From positions 7,807,024-7,871,023 of the forward strand of contig JASSKH010000001.1 of assembly GCA_031763025.1 (NCBI GenBank): DNA of 64,000 bases. Direction: 5' to 3'. The DNA comes from Macrocystis pyrifera. Lineage: Eukaryota > Sar > Phaeophyceae > Laminariales > Laminariaceae. Numbering within the stretch: position 1 is the first letter of the stretch; every line of letters starts with the position of its first letter. The notes beneath the pieces are model-generated. The model had not been told where the DNA came from. It did not search any database and saw nothing but the letters and a program-made list of their open reading frames with translations. The translations under genes and the position numbers were made by a program. Positions 56,052 to 64,000 of the stretch are shown piece after piece.

Positions 56052-56500
56052 AAGAGACACTTGCAAGTTCAGTGGTCTCGAAGTTACACGCCACGGAGAT
56101 ACTACGTTGCCACATATGCAGTAGAGCAAGCCCAGCACGCCCTGGTGGGCGAGTGGCAACTTCATGACGTGCCCTGTTATTTATAAGAGTTGATGCCGGA
56201 GTACGATTCCCACGTTGGGCGAACGTTCGAGAATAGCTAAAATTTATATTTATAATCGAAATCCTCATAATCTGTTGATGAGAGAGCACATTTCAATAAT
56301 AGCGTAGGAGGCGCGATTCGATGGGAGTCGAAAAGGGAAGAAACAGCTGAAATGTTTCTGCAACACGAGTGCGAAATCGTAGTGGGAAGGACCGTGAATG
56401 ACCCCGAATCTGAGTTACGACAATTAATAATAAATATACATACAATATTAATAGGAAGGGGAGATAAAAGACCGACGAAGTGGAGTGGCAAAAAATGAAC
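56052..56500 (-). mobile_element. retroposon B, 5' part of long form
   Basis: Aligns with the right two-thirds of 54401-54930 (GCCACGGAGATACTACGTTG, GAGTACGATTCCCACGTTGG, AATCGTAGTGGGAAGGACCG). The 3' part is replaced by the neighbouring element. Confidence 0.65.
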
Positions 56501-56765
56501 AAAGAAAAAAAAAAAGGTGTCAGATGTACAGCATGCTCAAACGAAACGTACGAAACTTTTGAAGTTTTCATCGCCGGGAATACAATATTTGCGGCTGTGT
56601 AACCCTCGATGACAGCCAGATACCTTGATATGATATGGTCTCCTGGGAACATCGAGCGTATGTTATCATCTATCTTGCGTGCTGAGATGCATGGAGCCTC
56701 ATCGTCGTCCTTCCAGCCACCTCTCCGGTCTTTGTCCTCAGGGTTTTGTATTTCTTCGTGGCACC

Positions 56766-57782
56766 ATGCGACACATCGCCCCTTGGCATCGGATGCGGAT
56801 GCTATTAGTAATACTGCTTTATGCCGTGCGCCCGAGCTCGGCGCAGACTTCGGCGCAAAGCGCTTGTGGAGCAACCCAAATCGAGCCAATTAGAGTCCAA
56901 GATACAGCTGGAGTAGACATCCTTCGCACTGCTGTAAACTGCACTGGCGGCGGTGTTGTCGAGGCTGACTGGGTTGGCGTTATCCAGGTTGACGCCCCGA
57001 TTACGGTTGGGGAGGGTACATTCCTGTCCGTGACGGGAGGGGAAACTGTGGTGGCCGGGGTGCATGGTGGCGGCTCTCCGACCCGTCTATTCAAGGTTTC
57101 TTCAGGCGCAAGTCTGACCCTCACTGGGCTCAAGATGTCGGGAGGTTCTGCAGACGGCGGGGGCGCAATATACTCCGAGTCTGCAGCGTTGACTCTGAAC
57201 AACTGCACATTTGATGGCAACTTCGCCACCAATGGGAGCGGTGGTGCGGTGTTGGCCAAGGGTGGAAACGTCATGATCGTCGGCGGGGAGTTCTTGGCGA
57301 ACAACGCGACTGGATCCGGAGGCGCCTTGTATGTTGTCGAAGGCACGTTGGTGGTTCAAGGGGGATCCAGGTTGCAGGACAACAAGGCGATAGTGGGAGG
57401 TGCACTTTTCTGTGGGTTGGAAAAGGGGGAAACGTCCAAAAATGCGGTGTATTGCTCCATTACAGACGCGAAGTTCGTGTTTAATACTGCTGCCCGCGAG
57501 GACCAAAAGTGGGTTGAGGATAGAGCTGAACGAGATGGAGGCGGAGCCGCTATGTTCCAGTCTGCCCTAGTCGAAATAACGGATTCGGAGTTCAGCTGGA
57601 ACCACGCGCGGCTTTCTGGTGGAGCTTTGCATGGAGGGGTTGACACCAACGTGACAGTGACCGGGTGCAAGTTTGAAAACAACACATCGGAGATTTTCGG
57701 TGGCGCGATTTCTGCGTCTTCCTTGACTTTGGGAGGAAGCACGCACCTGACAGACAACTCGGCAGATGACGGTGCTGGCGCG
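56766..57782 (+). CDS. Pmp-like beta-helix surface protein, first exon
   Basis: Open from ATG 56766 for 339 codons. The N-terminus has a signal-peptide-like hydrophobic stretch (MLLVILLYAVRPSSAQ) with cleavage likely after SSA; starts at 56793 or 56799 are alternatives. From about residue 110 the protein is built of degenerate repeats with GGA[ILV] and F-x-x-N (GGGAIYSESAALTLNNCTF, NGSGGAVLAKGGN, GSGGALYVVEG, SWNHARLSGGALHGG, ENNTSEIFGGAIS), the signature of right-handed parallel beta-helix proteins like chlamydial polymorphic membrane proteins; similar families are known in brown algae. An exported or cell-surface role is inferred. The exon ends at GGCGCG|GTGAGT (intron from 57783). No further exon was found in the 6 kb that follow, which are filled with repeats. 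Confidence 0.75.
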
Positions 57783-58212
57783 GTGAGTGCTGTACTACAG
57801 CTGCTATATGCGAGATTGCCAGTACACCAGTACCAGGATCTTGTGTAAGACAAAGTCGTACCTTGATCTAGCTTTTGATGAATTAAAATTTAGGCTCAAG
57901 CAGGCTCACGTACGAGTACTTGCATTCCGATTAGGTTTTATCAATTTTCTGCACAACGGGCCGTCTGGCTATACGCTCTGGCAATTGATAGTAGTGCGGA
58001 AGAATACAAAATGATCAGGATTATGTTGCAAGCTTTTAATAATAATACTGGTAGTATTTTTTTCCCACTTGTGTGTATGTCAAACCATGGACGCACGTTG
58101 TCGTGTAAAAACCCCTGCCTTTCACACTACTGCACTACTGGAGGAGTGGACAGACCTTGATAGTAGATCTTTTTGGGGGTTTTGTGTTGGACGCCTGAAG
58201 CCGACCCTCGCA
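57783..58212 (+). other. intron or truncated flank of the beta-helix gene
   Basis: Starts GTGAGTGCTG. No acceptor followed by beta-helix coding recognised. Confidence 0.45.
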
Positions 58213-58242
58213 CCCGAACCCTAACCCTAACCCTAACCCGAA
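58213..58242. repeat. interstitial telomere-like tract
   Basis: Three perfect CCCTAA units at 58219-58236, with CCCGAA on each side, five units in total. CCCTAA/TTAGGG is the telomere repeat of many stramenopiles. Confidence 0.8.
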
Positions 58243-58601
58243 CCACTACTGCCTGCACGCTGAGCTTTTGTGCGAACCACGAGTATCAGGTACATTGTGA
58301 TTCTAGATGTAGTGTTTTATCAACTTAATTAAATGTTGTTGCTTCCATTTTTATCAACTTCAAGTGTTGTTGCTTCTCAATTCATTCCAAAAAATTTACC
58401 ACCTACCGACCTCTTTCGAAATGTAACGTGCTTTTTTCAATCGATAACAAGTCTAGACATTTCTTGCTTTTGGACAGAGTGATATCATATTCATCGTATA
58501 TATTCTATGGTACCAGGTAGCCCTTTTTGCCCGTATTGTGACCTATAAATAACTCGGCTGTACGTGGAGCATACAGCAGTTTCAGAACATAAATACCTCC
58601 T
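58243..58601. other. unassigned sequence
   Basis: Contains a TTATCAACTT / GTGTTGTTGCTTC duplication near 58318-58375. Otherwise nothing recognised. Confidence 0.3.
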
Positions 58602-58944
58602 TTCTTTATTTTTATTTATTTTTATTTTTATTTTTATCCATCACTTTTACTTCCCAGCCCACTTGTACGAGGTTTATACCCTCGACGATCTTCTGGACAA
58701 GCCGTGGTCACAGGTGTCGTCCCTTCTCCCCCCCGGTACGTGCCTTTATTTTTGGTCGCGCATAGGGTTCAGCATTCCCACTGCTCGTCGATTTTCATCG
58801 AATGTAGCCAACTCACGCTTTCGCGCTTTCCGCTTATCAATTTTTTATGCAAGAAAAAGTCCCTATGAGCATGCACTCGGTGGGACTTGAACCCACGAAA
58901 TTGATCTTGATAGGCTCGCGGACCACCTACCAAGCCACCGGGGA
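58602..58944 (-). mobile_element. tRNA-derived SINE, copy 2
   Basis: Same head and body as copy 1. The tail is a degenerate (TTTTTA)n on the plus strand, an aged poly(A). Confidence 0.85.
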
Positions 58945-59076
58945 CGCCACTTGTATGGCTCCAGCACCTTTGTGTGACCACAGACTCCTTCATTCGAGAG
59001 TTAACGTTGCAACAACTGCTCTTACAACAATCTACCTCCTACGAGGAACCCCGAATAATTGCATTCATTCCCAAAT

Positions 59077-59160
59077 CGAGCAACCTACAAAATCTGGTTC
59101 GGGGTTTGGTTTACGAATCGAGCAACCCACAAAATTCGGTTCGGGATTTGGTCTACGAAT
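59077..59160. repeat. two tandem 42-bp units
   Basis: CGAGCAACC.ACAAAAT followed by GGTTCGGG.TTTGGT at 59077 and 59119. Confidence 0.8.
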
Positions 59161-59237
59161 CTGCCTACTTTTCTCAGTTGTGGTTGTTGTTCCATACACC
59201 AGTAAGTACTTCTTATCCTTATGAAAGAAGTACTACA

Positions 59238-59569
59238 TTTTTTTTTTTTTTTTTTTTTTTTTAATCATCACTTTTACTTTCCAGCCCACTCGTAGGAGGT
59301 TTTACCCTCGACGATCTTCTGGACAAGCCGTGGTCACAGGTGTCGTCCCTTTCCCCCCCGGTACGTGCCTTTAGTTTTTATCGCGCATAGGGTTCAGCAT
59401 TCCCACTGCTCGTCGATTCTCATCGAATATACAGCTAACTCACGCTCTCGCGCTTTCCGCTAATCAATTTTATGCAAGAAAAAGTCCCTAAGAGCATGCA
59501 CTCGGTGAGACTCGAACTCACGAAATTGATCTTGATAGGCTCGCGGACCACCTACCAAGCCACCGGGGA
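59238..59569 (-). mobile_element. tRNA-derived SINE, copy 3
   Basis: Head ends at 59569, 25-nt T-run at 59238-59262. Nearly identical to copy 1. Confidence 0.85.
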
Positions 59570-59629
59570 TAGTGGGTGGGTGACGAGCGTATTTTGGCCC
59601 ACTCACTATTGCTCTTTTTACTTAGTTAA

Positions 59630-60058
59630 GTGTTCACCGGGATGCATAGTCCCCTTGTTCCTTCTCGTATCTTTCCCCTTGCACGTCCCTTTTGGCTCAT
59701 GCTCGGGGTAAGTATGTATGTGTCTGAGCTTTGGCTTCCCATTTTATTTAATTATTTGGGATTCTTCTCCTTTTCTTTTTCTTTTTCTTGTTCTTTTTCG
59801 GTTTGGTTTCTTCGTTGCTTCTCTTTCTTTATGGTGTATTTTGGTTGCTGGCGTATGTATGTATGTTGTGTCGGCCGCACCTAGTGCGAAGGCATGGTAT
59901 TGCGTAGGCTATTAATGCGTTACGGTGTGTTATCTCTATGTCGTAGTCTGTGACCACAGAGCTCGTATCTTTCTAGGGTGAAGAATCAGCACGGACACTG
60001 GGCTTGCTGGATGTCGACGAGTAGAAGAACGGTTTAATGTGAAGAACACACACACACA
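59630..60058 (+). mobile_element. retroposon B, (AC)n-tailed subfamily, near full length
   Basis: About 425 bp from TTCACCGGGATGCATAGTCC to GGTTTAATGTGAAGAAC plus (AC)n. A pyrimidine-rich internal segment (TTCTCCTTTTCTTTTTC) precedes TCGGCCGCACCTAGTGCGAA. Confidence 0.8.
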
Positions 60059-60284
60059 CTGCAATACCTGATGAAATACTTGCATTTTTTATTTCATCCC
60101 GTCTTCTCCTTTTTTTTGTCGGTCTGCCGCCCTTTTTTATCGGTCTCACCCACCCGTATGACTTCTTGGTCCGCAGAGGTTTATCATTTTGTTTGTGGAA
60201 TCAAGACGTACGCACGACGGTACGTACGACGTAACGTCGGTAGACACCATAGTTCCCCTCGAACGTCAATTATGAGCACTGAAG
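60059..60284. other. unassigned sequence
   Basis: T-rich, then GTACGACGTAACGTC palindromic words. Nothing recognised. Confidence 0.3.
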
Positions 60285-60878
60285 GCCAAAGATGTCGGTT
60301 GACAGCCGTCGGACCCGTTGACAGACAACAATCCACCAAACACCTTGACAGACAGCCTTGACAAGATAAAAAAGGCGACATAATCAGAAAATCCCCGGTT
60401 TTGGGAAAACGCCTTACAAAATCACTGAAAACTGGGATGTTTTCGTAGATTTCAGTGTTTGTACGTGTGTACACCGCGCCCAAACGTTATGTGTGGGTGT
60501 ATATTTATGTACCAGGTATGTATGTATGTAGTATGTATATATGTGTGCGCATGTATATGTGATGTCTGATGTGTGCATACTGCTGTGAACTACTTGTGAA
60601 CTACTGGATATGTTCTTTTATAGAAGTACTATTAATAGTATTATGTTTGATCAGAAATCATCTTTCACCGTCCATGATCGCAGCCGTACCAGGTACCAGC
60701 GTGCCAGCCGATCCGTCACGCGCTGCGTGTGCTTTAAAAAAAAAGGTGGTTTCCACATAAGTTCTGGAGGCGTTATACACCGGGGATAGGGGATGTTTTG
60801 GCTTGACAAGGACAAAGCCTTGACAGACAGCCTTGACAGCTTGACAGCTTGACACTTGACCGTCAACCGACATCTTTG
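60285..60878. mobile_element. candidate 594-bp MITE
   Basis: Inverted CAAAGATGTCGGTTGAC (17 bp, perfect) at both edges, with CTGAAG directly outside each end (60079+200..: 60279-60284 and 60879-60884) as a possible target duplication. The inside has several TTGACAGACAGCCTTGACA direct repeats and no coding. Confidence 0.5.
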
Positions 60879-60967
60879 CTGAAGACTGGTTGGTACTTGG
60901 GTTCATCCACCGCATGCCATTTTGACAGTATTATTTAAATATACCAGGTATATAAACAATAAAGGGT

Positions 60968-61108
60968 TTTTGCCAAAATCAGGTATACCTGGCCACTTTC
61001 GTGCCAAAAACAGTTACATACTGAAATCAAGTACAAAACACACACCAAGAGCCCTGCAATTGGCCAAGCTGACATTGTAACTGATTCTGCCACGAAAAGG
61101 CCAAGGTA
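60968..61108 (-). mobile_element. MITE-like repeat F, copy 2 (inverted)
   Basis: Reverse complement of 30951-31085 with about 80% identity by eye (TTGCCAAAATCAGGTATACC, CTGAAATCAAGTACAAAACA). Confidence 0.65.
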
Positions 61109-61637
61109 AACCTGATTTTTTCTACTCTCTCTAGCTTTCAACTGATTTTGGCCAACATTGAACCAATCAGAGAGGCCATACGCATACTGTGCTTTCCCTC
61201 CGTATGCGTCTGCCCTCCCTCGGTTGAAATTCTTCTGTATTAACATATATACTCTGTACTCGTACGTCGTACGTAAAAGCACGTATATACATGCATACAT
61301 GCGTACGCTGGTTTCACTTTTTCTCCTTTGGGGTGTGCGATGTGCCTCAGTTAGTTGTTGTGTGTACTCTGTTGTTTTCTATGTTCACAGCAGTCTTTAC
61401 AGCACCATGTACACTCGGCGTTTCGTCTGCACCACCTCGCGTCGAGGTGGTCTCAGGTTTGGTACGGCAAGATAATTTCGTGCCGAGCAGGCGGTTCCGC
61501 GAGGACGGTCTGGAAGCTCTATAGCTGTCAACAGGGGGGGGGAGCCAGAGTAAATACTGTTGGCGCTCACGCCGTGGCGAAACAAAGGAATCATAGTAAT
61601 CGTGACTCTTTGCAGGTCCGAGTGGAGCCCGTGGTAC
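61109..61637. other. unassigned sequence
   Basis: Open frames on both strands, none recognised. Confidence 0.25.
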
Positions 61638-62030
61638 ATTTCCCCTTGCACGTCCCTTTTGGCTCATGCTCGGGGTAAGTATGTATGTGTCTGAGCTTTG
61701 GCTTCCCATTGTGTTTATTTATTTGGGATTCTTCTCCTTTTCTTTTTCTTTTTCTTGTTCTTTTTCGGTTTGGTTTCTTCGTTGCTTCTCTTTCTTTATG
61801 GTGTATTTTGGTTGCTGGCGTATGTATGTATGTTGTGTCGGCCGCACCTAGTGCGAAGGCATGGTATTACGTAGGCTATTAATGCATTACGGTGTGTTAT
61901 CTCTATGTCGTAGTCTGTGACCACAGAGCTCGTATCTTTCTAGGGTGAAGAATCAGCACGGACACTGGGCTTGCTGGATGCCGACGAGTAGAAGAACGGT
62001 TTAATGCGAAGAACACACACACACACACAC
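61638..62030 (+). mobile_element. retroposon B, (AC)n-tailed subfamily
   Basis: Nearly identical to 59630-60058 but starting about 35 bp later, and ending in a longer (AC)n. Confidence 0.8.
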
Positions 62031-62549
62031 CCTGAAGAAAACAAAACATTTCAGATTTTGGAGGCCATGTGGCACGCTTAATGATTTAAAAGCGCATTCT
62101 TTTTTTTTTTGCGGGTTGTCATGGACATCACACCCCGCGTGGCGCGCGTTTTTTTACTTGCTTTTAAAATCTAACTGATTTTGGCTCAAACGGATCAGGT
62201 ATACCTGATTTTGGCATTTGCCCAACAATAAAAGACGCGGGTCGACTAGGGCCGGAAGGGCTGAGGTCTTCTTGCGATAAATGGCGAAAGCAAAAACCGT
62301 AAGTAGTCGGGACGGGCGAGGGGAACCTGTTGTGTTACTTGGACTCCGGACCTGCGTGACCATAAATACATGGCAAATCAGGTACAGCAGCAGTGGATGA
62401 GAAAAAAATGATCATCATGTATGATACCTCAGACGTGCAGATGACGAGCATCAACCGAGGATGAGTCATCGAGAAGACAACTAATAATTAATATTTCATA
62501 TCTCTGTGTCGCAAAGATAGCATTGTGCATATATACGTATATATATATA
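62031..62549. other. unassigned sequence with partial repeat F
   Basis: TCTAACTGATTTTGGC and TCAGGTATACCTGATTTTGG at about 62171-62216 resemble repeat F ends. Confidence 0.4.
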
Positions 62550-62863
62550 TTTTTTTCATCATCACTTTTACTTTCCAGCCCACTCGTAGGAGGTTTTACC
62601 CTCGACGATCTTCTGGACAAGCCGTGGTGACAGGTGTCGTCCCTTCTCCCCCCGGTACGTGCCTTTAGTTTTTATCGCGCATAGGGTTCAGCATTCCCAC
62701 TGCTCGTCGATTTTCATCCAATGTACAGCTAACTCACGCTCTCGCGCTTTCCGCTAATCAATTTTATGCAAGAAAAAGTCCCTATGAGCATGCACTCGGT
62801 GAGACTCGAACTCACGAAATTGATCTTGATAGGCTCGCGGACCACCTACCAAGCCACCGGGGA
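62550..62863 (-). mobile_element. tRNA-derived SINE, copy 4
   Basis: Same head and body; short poly(A) preceded by a (AT)n stretch. Confidence 0.85.
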
Positions 62864-63149
62864 TTCCTTTGTGTCGGAGATTGTTGCTTGTTTAATACAG
62901 CAGTAGTATGTGATTCAGGAATGTTTAGAGTGATGAACGTTCAAGCTCATGCATGCTGCACATTGTCGGATGGCGAGCACAATACTAAGATTATCAAGAG
63001 ACATGTTAAGCGAGACAATACTGGAGCTGTCAAGAGTGTGGGGTTGGAACCTTTAGATAAAGTTAAATCCATGTGGTTTCGTGTCAGTCAGGGAATGTCA
63101 AGACAATGTCTGTCAAGGAATGAAAATTCGTTTGGTGGGTTCGCTGCTG

Positions 63150-63290
63150 CTGCTGTGTCGTAGTTTTGTGTGGCCACAGCTGAGAGAGTGGACGTATCTC
63201 TCTTGGATTTAAGAACCTGTGTACGAGCATTGGTTGTTCTCCATGTCGACGGGTAAATAAAAAGGTTGAAACTGAAGAACGCACAACATC
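63150..63290 (+). mobile_element. retroposon B, diverged copy
   Basis: GTCGTAGTTTTGTGTGGCCA, ATCTCTCTTGGATTTAAGAA, CATGTCGACGGGTAAA and AACTGAAGAACGCAC mark a diverged core. Confidence 0.55.
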
Positions 63291-63370
63291 AATAGCCCGA
63301 AGATGTCGTGTGCACGACACTGAACTTTCGACTAATACTGCGAATGTTTTGTTTTGTTTTTTTCGAGCTC

Positions 63371-63545
63371 CAAGGGAATAAGCATCGCATTTTCCCGTTG
63401 CAGTTGTTTGTGGCGCCCTGGTGGTGTACCTGGTATTTGTTCAAGGGAATAAGCATCGCATTTTCCCGTTTCGGTTGTTACTAGCGCCCTGGTGGTGTAC
63501 CTGGTATTTGTTCAAGGGAGTAAGCATCGCATTGTATTTGTTCAA
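63371..63545. repeat. tandem 71-bp repeat, about 2.4 units
   Basis: CAAGGGAATAAGCATCGCAT at 63371, 63442 and (with one change) 63513, exactly 71 bp apart, with GCGCCCTGGTGGTGTACCTG in each full unit. Confidence 0.9.
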
Positions 63546-63654
63546 TTTTTTGGGGGGTTATTAATCGACTGTGGCACAAGACCCGTGCCTCTGCTTTCTG
63601 TGTTTTCGGTTTTGTTTTGTTTGTTTTTTCGCTGTCTCTCTTCCCTAGAATTGT

Positions 63655-63835
63655 GTGTCGTGCCTGCCGTATCTAGTAAGCTGACACGGCATTGCGTTGT
63701 CTACTCTGCTTACTGCATAACATGCTGTAGTCTCTAGAGCGTAGTTTAGAACATAACTTTTAACTCTCTATTATTAGGATTAAAGAATCGGCACAGACAC
63801 CTGTTGTGCTAGATGTCGACGGGTTGAAACCGATT
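63655..63835 (+). mobile_element. retroposon B, diverged copy
   Basis: GTGTCGTGCCTGCCGTAT start (as at 32271), then AGAATCGGCACAGACACC and GATGTCGACGGGTTGAAACC. Confidence 0.6.
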
Positions 63836-63849
63836 CACAGCAGTTGTTT

Positions 63850-64000
63850 GTTGTTGTTGTTGGTTTATTCACTTTAAACCGTTCTTTCTACCCGTCGACA
63901 TGCAGCAGAACCATTGTCCGTGCCGATTCTTCAATCCCAGAGAGATACAAGTTCTGTGGTCACAGAGCTGCGCCACAGAGAGACATATACATTCCATGAC
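63850..64000 (-). mobile_element. retroposon B, (AAC)n tail, cut by window end
   Basis: (GTT)n at about 63847-63862 is the tail, followed by TTCTTTCTACCCGTCGACAT and AGAGAGATACAAGTTCTGTG. Head-to-head arrangement with the preceding copy. Confidence 0.7.

Noticed and set aside
56293-56889. 198-codon minus-strand frame
   Set aside because: Antisense to the start of the beta-helix gene and into retroposon sequence; no protein-like conservation.
1-64000. CRISPR arrays, bacterial promoters or operons
   Set aside because: No regularly spaced short repeats with unique spacers, no ribosome binding sites and no prokaryotic gene packing.

Overview
The window looks like nuclear DNA of a eukaryote. It has splice-site consensus sequences, many poly(A)- and microsatellite-tailed retroposons, LTR and non-LTR retrotransposons, hAT and Mutator-like DNA transposons, satellite arrays and a short interstitial CCCTAA tract. 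There are no bacterial operons, rRNA genes or complete tRNA genes. The mix (a chromodomain Ty3/gypsy element, a GGA[I/L/V] and FxxN beta-helix surface protein, a TTAGGG-type telomere word) suggests a stramenopile, most likely a repeat-rich brown alga. That assignment is an inference, not something the sequence proves.

Layout. 0-5 kb: one convincing exon of a THAP-like zinc-finger protein (minus strand), then unassigned DNA and a candidate miniature LTR element. 5-11 kb: a tyrosine-recombinase-like fragment, a 2.2-kb complex satellite with a monomer of about 113-120 bp, smaller tandem repeats, and tRNA-box-A-like inverted repeats. 11-16 kb: an unrecognised multi-exon minus-strand gene or pseudogene lying between hAT-like GGGTACCCG-rich ends. 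16-20 kb: several repeat families. 20-22 kb: a decayed Ty1/copia gag. 22-25 kb: an almost perfect 3-kb palindrome with a Mutator-like (MULE) transposase fragment in both arms. 26.6-29.8 kb: a decayed hAT transposase gene with a recognisable intron. 30-33.5 kb: MITEs and SINEs. 33.5-47 kb: an 11.7-kb Ty3/gypsy chromovirus-type element inserted into the left arm of a MULE-like foldback element; both insertions have target-site duplications. 47-53 kb: a possible exon, complex tandem arrays and a hairpin-rich repeat. 52.8-53.7 kb: a truncated LINE endonuclease domain. 54-64 kb: SINEs and (AAC)n/(AC)n-tailed retroposons, a Pmp-like beta-helix gene whose first exon ends at a canonical splice donor, an interstitial telomere tract, and a candidate 594-bp MITE.

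How the parts relate. Almost everything recognisable is transposon-derived, and most of it is broken. Host-type coding is limited to the THAP-like exon, the minus-strand exons at 13.3-15.1 kb, the short exon at 47.4 kb and the beta-helix gene at 56.8 kb. The most striking object is the MULE palindrome: if transcribed, it would fold into a dsRNA of about 1.5 kb carrying transposase sequence, the same architecture as the maize Mu killer silencing locus.
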